The translations under genes were made by a program, and so were the position numbers. A stretch of DNA of 64,000 nt from Zelopaecilomyces penicillatus. Taxonomy: Eukaryota; Ascomycota; Sordariomycetes; Hypocreales; Pseudodiploosporaceae. The stretch's first letter is position 1. Each line of letters begins with the position of its first letter. This document shows, one piece after another, positions 11,791 through 22,723 of the stretch. The stretch spans positions 1,624,501-1,688,500 of the forward strand of contig VCCP01000006.1 in assembly GCA_005765155.1 (NCBI GenBank), given 5' to 3'. The notes below the pieces were generated by a model. That model was not told where the DNA came from. It saw only the letters and a program-made list of their open reading frames with translations, and did not search any database.

Positions 11791-14316
11791 ATGGTTACAC
11801 TGCGGTCCATCGCGGCTGCTTTTGCTAGCGTTGCGCTGCTGGCTCAATCATCGCTCGGTATGTCCTCCCACCTTTCAAACCCGTACTGCTGTGCTTGCAT
11901 GAGGTACAAAAGGAAATCACACATATTAACATGAACCGTTTGTTTGCCGTTACCAGCCCACTCGACGAAACGAAACCCCCTCAAACAAGTATCGGTGATT
12001 GACGAGGCCATAATCAAGACGCATTCACATCGAGTACACTCACATTCAAAGTTCGACCTCATTATCGGTCTTGACCAAGGACGACATACATATCGACTAG
12101 CTCTAGAGCCAAACATCGACCTCATTCATGATGACTTTGCCGTGACCTACATGGACGCCGACGGCAACGTCAGATCAATAGAGAAGATCGAGCGCACTGA
12201 GCACAAGGTTTACAAGGGTGATGCTTTTGTACAGCGCCATGGGGAGGAAGGGTGGTCAAAGGCCGGATGGGCAAGGATATCGATACATCGCGATGGCAAA
12301 CATCCCGTGTTTGACGGCTCTTTCCGTATCGACGGCGACAATCACCACATCTCCTCCGCATCGCATTATCAACACCTACGACACAGCGAGGACCCTGTTC
12401 TTCCTCCCCAGAACAACAACGAAGAGACCATGGTTGTCTGGCGCGACTCTGACGTCCAGACTTTCGCCTCCGAGCACGGCGAATTGAAGCGCGATTTATC
12501 ACAGCAGTCGATCTGCAACTCCGATACCCTCGACTTCAACGCCAAGCAAAACGCGGACCTGAGGCGCTCCAACCCGTTTCAGGCCATCGATTCGAGATCC
12601 CTCTTTGGTCGACAAACCATAGATGGTGGTGGTTCTGGAAACGGTGCAGGGACAAACTTGGTAGACAGCATTGGCAGTCTTTCGGGCTGTCCTACCACTC
12701 GAAAAGTTGCTTTGGTTGGTATTGCCACGGACTGCACATACTGGGATGGTTTCAACTCTAGCGAGGCTCTCAGGAAAAATGTCATCAGCATGGTGAATAA
12801 GGCATCTGAGGTCTATGAGAGTACCTTCAAGATTTCGCTGGGCATTAAGAATTTGACTATTCTAGACAAAGGATGTCCTGGTACTCCCTCGAGCGTAACG
12901 CCATGGAACGTCGACTGTGGTCCCAGCACGTCCATCAGTGACCGACTGAGCTTGTTTTCTGCCTGGCGTGGAAAGTCTCAGGATAAGAATGCTTACTGGT
13001 CCCTTTTGACTCGCTGCCCTACTGAGTCAGCGGTTGGTCTAGCATGGCGTGGTCAATTGTGTCGGCAAGGCGCTGGCGCTAGTCGAGATGGCAACGGAAA
13101 TAATGAAACGGTTGCCTCGGCCAACGTGGTGGTGAGGACATCGACAGAGTGGCAGATTTTCGCTCACGAAACCGGTCATACTTTTGGAGCTGTCCACGAC
13201 TGTACCAGTGCGACGTGTCCCGGGAGCTCCAACCCAGATCAAGTATGTTGTCCTCTGACAGCAAACACATGTGATGCTGGAGGCAAGTTCATCATGAATC
13301 CATCAACAGGATCGGAAATCACGAGGTTTTCCGCTTGTAGTATTGGAAACATTTGCTCCGGCTTGAAGGCTGGTGTCATGGGAAGCTGTCTCACAGACAA
13401 CAAGAACGTCGAGATCGTTACGGAAAGTCAATGTGGAAACGGCATTGTCGAATCTGGCGAGGATTGCGATTGCGGCGGTGAGGCGGGGTGCAAAGATAAT
13501 CCTTGCTGCGACGCCAAGACCTGCAAGTTCAAGGGCGCCTCTGTGTGCGACCCTAGCAACGAGGACTGCTGTACTGATCAGTGCAAGTTTGCCTCGTCAG
13601 GAACCGTTTGTCGTGCAAGCACAGGAGAGTGCGATCTTGAGGAAAAGTGCCCCGGTGATATTGCCAAGTGCCCCGGTGACGAGCACAAGAATGACGGCGA
13701 TTCCTGTGGCTCGACAAGCGACCTCAAGTGTGCTTCGGGACAATGTACATCGCGAGATCGTCAGTGTCAGCTCGTTGCTGGCGGTTTGGCGGGAAACAAC
13801 AACATGAAGGATTGCCCAGACACGCGCAACAGCTGTGAAGTAACGTGCGCGCTGAGAAACTCTAATGAAAGGCAATGCGTCGTATATAGCCAGAACTTCA
13901 TTGACGGAACCCCTTGTGCCGGTGGCGGACACTGCTCCAACGGGCGCTGCCGAGGCAGTTCAACAACTCGGGAGATTGCCGACTGGATCACCAGCCACAA
14001 GTCTATTGTCATTCCAATCGCAGCAGTTGTTGGTGTTCTTCTGCTCCTCGCTGTCGGAAGTTGCGTCCTTAGTTGCATCACCAAGGCGAGGCGGAAACGA
14101 CGGGCGCCAAAAACGCCCCCTGAGATGTCAGGGTGGCCGGCCGGCCGGAACGAGTGGTCCAGAGATCAATCCAGATCGCCTGGGGGGGCAACAGGTTATG
14201 GAATGAACGGGTTACAGCCCTCCGGTGACTATCCTCCTGTTCCAAACCACACCTATTCGCCTATGCCGGATGATTACCCACAACCGAACCGCAGCAGAAG
14301 TATGAGATATGCATGA
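11791..14316 (+). CDS. ADAM-family membrane metalloprotease (ADM-B-like), 808 aa
   Basis: Type I membrane zinc protease of the reprolysin/ADAM family, predicted at the cell surface with the catalytic domain outside. Two exons: 11791-11857 and 11957-14316, with intron 11858-11956 (GTATGT ... TACCAG). The first exon supplies a signal peptide (residues 1-23, hydrophobic core AAAFASVALLAQSS). A prodomain runs to about residue 245, then the protease domain. HETGHTFGAVHD at residues 426-437 is the complete HExxHxxGxxHD zinc site. A cysteine-rich disintegrin-like domain follows from about 515 (CGNGIVESGEDCDCG) to about 610, then a transmembrane helix near 705-730 (IPIAAVVGVLLLLAVGSCVL) and a proline/arginine-rich cytoplasmic tail of about 80 residues. 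Fungal ADAMs (ADM-A, ADM-B) are known in Aspergillus; their substrates are largely unknown. The gene appears intact. Confidence 0.92.
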
Positions 14317-15017
14317 TACCGGGGTTGACTACGCACCGTGATACCTTTTTTTTGCTGTTTATGGGAAGGATTTCTTCTTCTCCTTTTGGAGCTGAAGTTT
14401 CTTTTTGTGTTTTGTTCTTGTTCATTGTTGCTTTATCGTCAAAGGACCCGTACGTGTCCTCACCGGATAGGGGGTTTCTCTCTTTCTTTTTTGGAGTACT
14501 ATGCATGGGAAGGAATATGGCATGTCACGGCGTTTTGCAGGCGACGTTGTGGAATTTTGAATTTTTTGTTGTTTTGGGAACCAAACTGTCATGAGCTGTT
14601 TATGTATCGTTTTGCGAAGAAGAGGGGAATGAAGCGACATCAGGACTCTTTTTTATAACATTGGGTTTGGCTACTCCATTGGTTGGGTAGAGAGATAGAG
14701 AGATTGGAAAGCATAAAGTGGAATTTTTCTGTATGGACTTTTTAAAGGGGTGGGACAGTGGAAAATGGGAGGCTCCTCGCTGGGTTGTTGATGAGGGAGG
14801 GAGAGAGCATTAGGACATACACACACCTGCACACACATACCTACAGAGACATGTATATGTTAACTATCGTATCCTTTGAGAGTTTGAAAATCTCCAGGTT
14901 TCTTTTTAAAAAAGGAACATGATTTTCTACGATTTTGATTCAATAGCGCATTATTCCTGTGACTTGTCTTTCCACCTCCCCCGTAGATGGAGACGTGTCT
15001 ATTCACTTTCCCTCATC
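14317..15017. other. Convergent 3' region after the ADAM gene
   Basis: T-rich 3' UTR-like sequence of the ADAM gene, then a short CA-rich patch near 14820. ORFs here are low-complexity F/L/S-rich and not supported as genes. Confidence 0.55.
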
Positions 15018-15721
15018 TCATCTGCCGGATCTTTCACTAGTCCTACGGCCTTGATTGTCACGCCGAGATGAAGTCGACGAGGAAGGATACTGCCACTCTG
15101 GGGGCGGCTGGTCGAAGCCGCACAACATGGCTGTAAACCTCTGTCTCTGTCCCGGAATGCTCTGTGTGTGCGGTGTCAAAAACAAGAAACATATCTTGGG
15201 GAAAATAAACAGTGCGTTGGGATGTATGTAAAAAGGGGGGATGGAGAAAACAGACCAAAAAAAATGAAAGAAGAAAGAAAAAAACACTTACATCTCCAGT
15301 GCTCTGGGCGTACATCATGAGATGTTCAGGGCTGTCTAGCACAGAGAGGGCGAAGCCTCTCTTCTCGCGCTCTTCGAAAGGTTCTGTCCTAGGTCTGTCC
15401 GGCAGTGTCAGGAATGGAATAACACACGCATATAATGAATGGTCAGTCGGCTCCAGGCCCAAACTGAAAGTCCACATTCATATGAAAAGAGTAGAGAGAA
15501 AGCCCGACGTACCCATGGCCAGGCCTCATCCCACGCTCGCTGCCATCATCATCCTCGTCATCCTCGTCGCTCCCATCGCTCTTGACGTACGGGTCCTTGC
15601 CTCTGGCCTGCCGGTCGCGCATTTCTGGGGTGAAGCCTTCAGACGCGCTGCCATACTGGTGCTGATGCTGTTGCTGCTGCTTCTGTTGCTGCTGCGGAGT
15701 CTGGTGCGCCGAGGTAGACAT
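15018..15721 (-). CDS. Q/H-rich, acidic small protein, 174 aa, unknown function
   Basis: Three exons on the minus strand: 15721-15513, 15463-15292 and 15161-15018. Introns are 49 bp (GTACGT ... TTTCAG) and 130 bp (GTAAGT ... CACACAG). All junctions keep one frame: ...RPGHG-LGLEPTDH... and ...STGD-SIPGQRQ.... The N-terminus has a polyglutamine/histidine tract (about residues 10-22), a MRDRQARGKDPY block, then an acidic run (DGSDEDDEDDDGSE). The C-terminal half looks structured: LYACVIPFLTLPDRPRTEPF, a charged EEREKRGFALSVLDSPEHLM block and RQRFTAMLCGFDQPPPEW. No known domain is recognised, and no signal peptide or membrane helix is present. The splice agreement argues for a real gene. It is the upstream-most minus-strand gene before the 1.6-kb gap to the Sif2-like gene. 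Confidence 0.72.
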
Positions 15722-15967
15722 CTTTCTTTATTTGTTATTTTCCTAAAATATCCCACCCCGTCCGAGAATAAAAAGTCGCTATGCGTCTGTCTATTTGTGT
15801 ATGTGTGTGCGTATATTGGCAGAGAAAGAAGTATGACTATCCAGGTTTGCCAGAGATGGCGGGGGTTCGCGAGGCCGTTCGTTCTACACAGAAATTCGCT
15901 GCAGGTGGCTCACGGCAAGCCAACTCGAGTGAATGGTATCTTTATGTAGATTACGTATTCAAATGAG

Positions 15968-15992
15968 TATATATATATATATATATATATAT
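15968..15992. repeat. (TA)n microsatellite
   Basis: An uninterrupted TA dinucleotide run of 25 nt directly upstream of the 174-aa gene's leader. Confidence 0.95.
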
Positions 15993-16449
15993 GTCAGAGG
16001 TGGCCAAGACGAAGCAGGAAGCAGATGGAAAGCAGCGTTTATCGGACGAGAGCAAACAAACTGATTGAGCAATGACAGGCTGTATGTGTGTATGTATGTA
16101 TGATCAAGGATCAAGGTGGTTAGCAGCGAATATGTACCAACCTCACATTACCTAGGTAGGTATGTACGTGGCAGAAAGATGCGTCAGCAACATTCAGCCG
16201 TCTCATGGTAGTTATCACTGCAGACAGGTGGTGCCCAAGGTAGAAAAACACCCATTTACGAGCGATAGTGCTGAGTATTTCAATCTTCATTTAGTAGTGC
16301 TCGCGTTACAATTCTAAACGAGAAGCTTCACCAAAACATCAAACATCAACACGAGCATCAACATGACACCGACTGACTCTACACACTTTGGCTCCGATAC
16401 CCCGCCAACGCCTCCCAATATCCATGCCGCTTCATGTAATTAGCTGCAG

Positions 16450-16466
16450 CCCCCCCCCCCCCCCCC
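16450..16466. repeat. 17-nt cytosine run with inverted flanks
   Basis: A run of 17 C bases flanked by AGCTGCAG on the left and CAGCTGCA on the right, so the flanks can pair around the homopolymer. Run length is prone to sequencing error. Confidence 0.85.
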
Positions 16467-16922
16467 ACAGCTGCATGTTCCAACGTTGTAATATGGGGAC
16501 CACATTGTTCAAGTCAACATGCATGAAAAAGCCTCTGGACCTGCTGAATAGAAAGAAGTACAGCAGGAGCTCAAATGCAATTTGGAATCGCAAACAAAGT
16601 CTCCACTTTTACGTTCCTATCGAGCTGTTTTCATATGTAATAGCCTATAATTGTACAATATTCGAGACACAAAGATAATCCTCAACGCTACAACACCCAA
16701 AAACTATTCGATCCCTCCAGGTTTCGTTTCCATTCCCGCCCGGATCATTGATGTTAGAATTTCACCCTCCCGAAAAATAAAAACCAAATCGAACTCCATG
16801 TATTTTCTATCCGTGGCCTTCATCACAGAGTCTGTAGTCAAGAAAAATGTCGCAAACCCCTATGCGGCTTTCTACCCAAAATTTCGTTGGGGGTTATCGC
16901 TTTGCGGCTTAGGGGCGAAGTT

Positions 16923-16967
16923 GTAGTGAGTGTGGTGAGTGTAGTGAGTGTGGTGAGTTTAGTGAGT
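16923..16967. repeat. Minisatellite, unit about 10 bp (GTAGTGAGTG / TGGTGAGTGT)
   Basis: About four and a half copies of a G/T-rich 10-mer alternating between GTAGTGAGTG-like and GTGGTGAGTG-like forms, giving a 20-bp higher-order period. Confidence 0.8.
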
Positions 16968-17302
16968 GATGACGGCAATCGTGCCAGATGAACGAGAGAG
17001 ACATGTATTAGTGTGCAAGATGTTGTTCCGTGACCAACTATCATTGCGTTGCCCGTTTGCCACAGCTTTCAATCCCAAATGTCTATGCCTAGGATAGATT
17101 ATACCTCTCTCATCTGGAGAGAGGGTGGGACGAAGGCTCAACGTTTTCGTGTTCTTACTATCTCCACAGTTCAAAACTGCAGCGTTGATGCCCACATTTA
17201 AGATGTATTAAATGTCGTCCAGCGGCACTTTTTTCATGGGTCACACGGTAGGCGAGCGTGTTTTTCGTGGTTAAAGCTGATAACTACAAAATTGCCATGA
17301 GT

Positions 17303-19688
17303 TCATCTCCGAAAGTTGATGACGGCAAGCTAAACGTTATGTGATTAGCATTCTCTCCTTAAGCAACTTCGCATCCAGTCGACTTACTCGGCTGTTTGAG
17401 CCATACGCCAGCTTCTGGCCGCTAACATCCCAACAAAGACAATGTTCATCCTCTTCATCAGGCTCCGATGTTCCTTTGGGGCTTAGCCATCCTGGATGAG
17501 GAGGCCTGGTCCAGCTAGCTCGAGGTATAGAGTGGCCCCCGACTTTCCATATCAACACTTGACTTGATGTTGCTCCGGCAATGAAGGCTCCGTCAGGCGT
17601 AAAGGCGAGCCGTACAATTGGTGAGTCCATTGTGAGGAAGCAGGCGGCTTTGCTTTCCGGTTTCCGTGCGTTCCAGATCAGAATAGCACAGTCGTCACCA
17701 CCAGTTGCAATCAGACGCTCGTCATCATGGGTCGATTGCCCGACCGCCAAAGGTTGCCAGGCCATAGTTGTAATGGCCCCCTGATGTGCTGATATTGACC
17801 TACGCTGGCCATTCTCATCCCACAACTACTCGTCATGTTAGCTTTGATATTTACATATATAAAAAAAAAGAGTTGAATGTTAGTAAAAGGGGCGTTGCTC
17901 ACATCAAGAGTTCCCTTGTCGCTTGAAGTGGCTGCTAGTTTGGACCGCTCATCGTAGAGCACCTGGGTGAAGCTATCATCCTCCTTTGTCTCAAACTTTT
18001 TCAACTGTTCTATTGATGTATCGCCACAACGCAGACAGACAAGAAGATCACCCCCGGAAAGTAAGAAATCGCCATCGTTGATCCATGTCGCGTCTAATGG
18101 AGTGGCAACAATGTCATGGCCGTTTAAATGATAGGAAAGGGAATTCCCGGAAGAAGACAGGTAGACAGTAACGAGGGCGCCTCCTTTGTCCGGTGAAATG
18201 GCGAGAAGGCATGTATTACTCGGGTTCCAATTCAGTTTAATAACCGGAGGCTCTGATACTTCCATGCCCTGTAGGTGGACTCCATCAACAGACCACACGT
18301 TTACTGTAGCTTGGCTTCCAGAGTCAGTGGCCACGGCAATTGCTGTTCCATCAGATGTCCAGGCAAGTGCCGTGACTGTCGTAGACCGTGGGGTATCGGG
18401 ATCGATCAGGGGCCGAGCATGGGGAGACACGTGATCCTGGCCGGGTTCAGGCGCCGTGGTACGCGAAACGGTCCAAACACGGGCTAGCGCATCGGTTCCA
18501 GCAGCCGCCAAAATTGATGGGTCCCTGGGGTTCCACTCGCACTGCAGTAGAATGGGAGCGTTTTCAGCACCAGCTGGGGAGGGAGATGGCGTTGTCTCGG
18601 TGGCGCGGGCGTCGTCCACAAGGCGAATAAAGGTGGTGTCGGGGGATAACTCCTCAACCTTGTCGACTTGGGTGCCTTGCTCAGGGCCGTCTGTCCGCAC
18701 AATGGAGGGTGAGACCTGCTCTCCCTCGAGAGGCGACGGGTAGGCGTGGTTGTCTTGACTGTGACCGTCATCATTGTGGAGGAGGTGCTGTTCCTCTGAG
18801 AGATGCTCATGCGGGTGGTCAACCTCCATTGGAGTCGCGACGCTGGCCGCATCAGTTGCATGATCATAGCCGTTACTCAATCGTGCCCGCTTGGTCGGCG
18901 ATCCGTTTGGCATAGAGTGCTCCTGGGGGCGTTTCCTAGATACCTCAACATCTTCGGGCTGTGCATCCTCAATCTCTTCCATTTTGGCCGGTGGTTGCGC
19001 TTCCAGCGGCCCAAAAACGCCAATCTGCAGCTCCTCGGCCTCTGCGGCTGCACCCTGAGGCAACTGCACTTCACCGTCAGAAAAAAAACTGGCCATGAAG
19101 CATGGCCCACGGCCACAGCCCAAAAAAAAAACTCGGCAAGACAAACGGCGGTGCATGGTTGCTTACCTGGTTGCGCGCATGCTCGCGCTCGAGCGCATGG
19201 TAGACGAGACCTCTGTTGACGACAGAAACGAGCGCGTGGCCCTTGACGTAGCGTGCAAACTCGAGGTCTCGATGAGGCTCCTTAACGTGCCATTCTTTCT
19301 GAAATTTGGCGGCGGTCTCCCGGTAGTCTAACAAAAAGTGCGGGTTAGTTTGGCCTTGCCAGGCATGCTTGAATTTCAATCACGCTGTGGTGTTGTGCGG
19401 GTGCCACGTACTCCCCTCAAGGAGATACCTATGCATCAGTCAGCAAAAACATGAGCGCATACACCTCGTAACCTGGGGGCCTGAGATTGATGGGGGATGA
19501 GACGATGGGAATGCCTGGCCAGCAGTCACGAGAAACAGGGACACAAAATGAGTCGTGACGGCGAGCCAGGCGGCGGTAGAGTGAGCGGGTGGACGGAGGC
19601 AGCGAAATTCAAAAGGCGTCGAGCGTCAAACGAACCTCCAGATGAGAAAGTTGACTCGGTCCGAGTCGAGAGATTCCTTGACAATCAT
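17303..19688 (-). CDS. SIF2: Sif2/TBL1-type LisH-WD40 corepressor subunit, 618 aa
   Basis: Homologous to yeast Sif2 (Set3 histone-deacetylase complex) and animal TBL1/TBLR1 (NCoR/SMRT), acting in the nucleus. Six exons on the minus strand: 19688-19636, 19428-19412 (only 17 nt), 19327-19167, 19063-17903, 17825-17388, 17329-17303. The first three exons join as SDRVNFLIWR-YLLEG-NYRETAAKFQKEW, a complete LisH motif. This is followed by SVVNRGLVYHALEREHARNQ. Residues about 80-200 are acidic and disordered with a basic SPTKRARLS signal. WD40 repeats fill the rest (CEWNPRDPSILAAAGTDALARVW, ALAWTSDGTAIAVATDSG, TTMAWQPL...IATGGDDCAILIW). The last exon restores the conserved end NSR-LAVINFRR-stop. The exon 4 acceptor at 19064-19065 is the least certain junction: an earlier in-frame choice is not available, but one 9 bp later is possible. 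Confidence 0.93.
19412..19428 (-). other. SIF2: 17-nt coding microexon of the Sif2-like gene
   Basis: Flanked by CATAG on the acceptor side and GTACGT on the donor side. It encodes YLLEG plus split codons on both ends and completes the LisH helix between W-R and N-Y-R-E-T. Without it the frame breaks. Flanking introns are 207 and 84 bp. Confidence 0.85.
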
Positions 19689-21882
19689 GGTGCGGAGGCG
19701 CGCCGCAGGTGATGGCAGTGTCACGGTTCGTCGGCGCAGGCGAGTCTGCGGGCGTCAAGCGGCGAACAGGCTCGTCGGAGAGCCGCCAGACTGAGATGGC
19801 AGCTGGTGATGATGCTAGGAGTGAGTGAACGGGTGAGTGAATGGATGAAGATTCAAGAGAGAGATGAAATCCACATTTCTGACGGTCTGCGGAGGTACCT
19901 CTGCCGGTACCTCACAGCCAGGCCAAGCAGGCCCAGTGTGGCAGGCCCAGTGGCAGACCAGCGCCTCTCAGTTCCTTGTCTGAGGACTGGACGCTGGGAC
20001 AAGTTGGTGGCAGGGCTTCGCTCCCCCCGTACCTGGAAGTACCTCTGCTGTTCTGGCCCCGGATTGGCCAGAATTTCGCCCAAGACAAGCCGGTGTCCAT
20101 GCATAAGTTTGAGAGCATTGAAAAGTGGTACGTACCTGGCACTGGTGAGCTTCACAAGCCCAGATTAGCCGTGTGTGTTGTGAGTGTTGTGTGTGTGTGA
20201 GTACCAAGGTACAACAAATTCTTCTGGATGCGAGACAGGGTTGGGGGGCACGCTAGAGCTGGAATGGCATTGGAGGCTGCACGCTGGAGCCCGCTGGAGC
20301 GGCGATGGCATGGCGGTAGACCTGCAATGACTTTCGTAGGGCAGCGGGAGGAACGCAGACCCTGTGCCCCCCCCCTCTAAAGGCCCCAGCACTTTAAGTC
20401 ACTGCTAATTAGCACTCGCCAGGCGATTGCGCCAAGCATCGGCCAGTGGAGTTGTGCTGTGAGATGTGCCTGGCCAGGTGTGGATCTTGTCAGCGTCGTA
20501 GGTACCTACCAGGTAGATATTGATTGGGATACCGCGCAACTGTTGTGCAACACGACCTGGCAAGCCTGCTGCAATACAACTACACACTTGAAGTGGCGAA
20601 GTGATGAACACCGATACTCTATCTAGGGAGTTTGGCTCTTGCATTCACTGCTGTCACCATTGAATGCCTCCCTGGACGACCTGGTTCTTCGATCTTGGTG
20701 CAATCGTGGCTGTTCTACGTACCTGGTCGTGGACCCCGGTACCAATAACCACTAGGTACCTGTAGGCACCACTCCTTTAACTCTATTGGGGAAAGCCCCC
20801 AGTCCTACTGTTTTTCAAGCATGGCACTCCAAGGCTAACCCAGCCCACGACCATTCTATTACCGCCAGTGGACCACACATATCCAAAATCCCCCTGGAAA
20901 GTCAAGGCAATAGCTTCAGCAATAACCGAAAGCGCCTTTCTTGTGCGTGGCATTTCTCTCGTTCTCCGGTTCATCAATACGGCCATCATCGACCCGGTCA
21001 TCAACCCAGTCGTACTTGTTGTGTACATGTACAGACATGGCCTGACGCGCACACCCAGCCAAACGGAATGGCTGCCCAGCGTTGCATCTCCGATCTGTGC
21101 AAAAGTCGCTCCAAGAGCCGGCATCATCATCAACGTCAGCAGGATCTGGCTACACATGTGAGCATGTGTGTGAGTATAACAAATGGAGCAGCAGCAGTAG
21201 CAGTAGCAAACAGTCCCCCGAACGCGAAAATGAGAATCCTAAATAATGATGCGATGAGCGGCGTTTGTTTCAAACATGGTGTTGCGCCACAGCTGATTGG
21301 GCAGCACATCTTGAATTTCTACGGGCGATGCGCGACAGCATCGACTACGGGGAGGCTGCGCGGAAACGGCCTGGTCCCGCGCATGCCGACAAAGGTCCGC
21401 CATAGAAGCACTGGAACCCCATCGCCCATTGTCACGGACTCGGCCCAAACCATCCATCCCAACTTGTATGCACTTGACCAGGTAGGTTGGTAGTAGGTTG
21501 CCAAGCGCCCTGGTCCACCCAGCCCAGCCCCAAGCAGCCGTCCGTGACCCCCAAGCCTCGCAGAAATCGCCGTGCCAAAACTCATCTCGAGCCTCATATT
21601 CCTTCCAGCCCAGTCCAGCGACGTCCGACCGGGTCGCATGCCCGATTCGGGAGCCTAGGAATCCATCGCACTTAGGGCCGTCTAATGTCGTGGTGCCGGT
21701 TCTGTTTGCTGGAGAAAGGGACCCCAGAAACATCTTCCCCCTCGAGACACACTCCTCGTCACCGTCTGCGGCGGTCGCCCACACAAACGGGCTCCTGCAT
21801 TCACTGAAATCTGAGACTGATGCAGATCGGTTACCAAACGGGGCCTTTTTATGTGTGTGCGTCCTGTGTGCCGCTAGGGTGT

Positions 21883-21908
21883 AATGTACATGTGTACACA
21901 TGTACATT
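21883..21908. repeat. 26-bp perfect palindrome
   Basis: The half-site AATGTACATGTGT is followed immediately by its exact reverse complement, with no spacer. Internally it contains two TGTACAT blocks and a central TGTACA. It lies in intergenic sequence about 2.2 kb upstream of the Sif2-like start. Confidence 0.95.
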
Positions 21909-22701
21909 CAGATAAAGGTTAGCACTTCGTACATGCAATTGCATGACATCGTTGTTCCATGCTGCTGGGGCTATTGCATCCTCTGCATTGTCGGCTGGCC
22001 GTTCGAAGGAAGGCCACGGCATTCTACCATTCTCAACGGATCTTCTCGTCTCGTGTGGAAGAGTTGGAAGGCGCTCATCTTTCATGCAAAAGCAAGACTG
22101 TTGCATTCCATCAAGCCCCGGTTCTCAAAAAATCTTAAACCACCCCACACCACGGCCGCCTCGCCGTGGCCATGCCATGTCAGCCAGTGGCTTACCTAAA
22201 AGCTAAGGCAAGGACCTGGCAACTGTGGCAACCCCCCGACTTTCTCCGGGGTAATGCTGGAGGGCGCTACGTGCCAGTGGTTATAGCAGATGAGATTTTG
22301 TGCATATGTGCTCCGTTTTGGGCCAACGGTGAAAGGAATCGTTCGGCCTGCCGCAATGAACAAGCCGTGTCCACCATGTCTATCGCGTCCAACTGAGCGG
22401 CGGGCAAAAGCGCAGGCGAGAAAATCTTCACAACGGGGGAGGGGTAACTATGTGACTCTGCCTGTATTCGCGCAGCCTACGTGGCACACTGGTCACGATC
22501 GATAAAAAAAGGGGCGGTGGTGACCACGAACTGGAGGATGGATGGGTGGATGCATGTGCGTGTGTGCCTGTTCTCTGCATTTCATAAGTTATGGAGCACG
22601 ATGGAGATAGATAGGAGGCAAGGTACCTCTATGCTCTAATAATACTTTGATCCCAATTAATTAGCAGCTTGGTGGCGGCAGCACCGATCCAGGTCATCGT
22701 G

Positions 22702-22723
22702 CACCACCACCACCACCACCACC
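22702..22723. repeat. (CAC)n microsatellite
   Basis: Seven near-perfect CAC trinucleotides in intergenic sequence. Confidence 0.85.

Larger units (their letters stand above)
15722..17302. other. Intergenic, with microsatellite, C run and minisatellite
   Basis: Contains the promoter of the 174-aa gene, a (TA)n run at 15968-15992, a 17-C run at 16450-16466 and a 10/20-bp minisatellite at 16923-16967. Also one ACCTAGGTAGGTA copy near 16150. No coding region is supported. Confidence 0.55.

Noticed and set aside
15196..15290. Plus-strand ORF 15212-15949 (245 codons) over the Q-rich gene
   Set aside because: Antisense shadow; the minus strand has a spliced frame with good junctions and a typical protein composition, while the plus frame gives low-complexity leucine runs opposite the CAG repeats.
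20786..21493. Plus-strand ORF of 235 codons with a minus-strand ORF of 124 codons over the same DNA
   Set aside because: Both frames are open, neither shows recognisable domains or consistent composition, and the region carries intergenic TAGGTACC motifs just upstream.
21239..21907. Minus-strand ORF of 222 codons
   Set aside because: Overlaps plus-strand ORFs of similar quality, spans the 26-bp palindrome and a CA-rich patch, and has no recognisable sequence or splice support.
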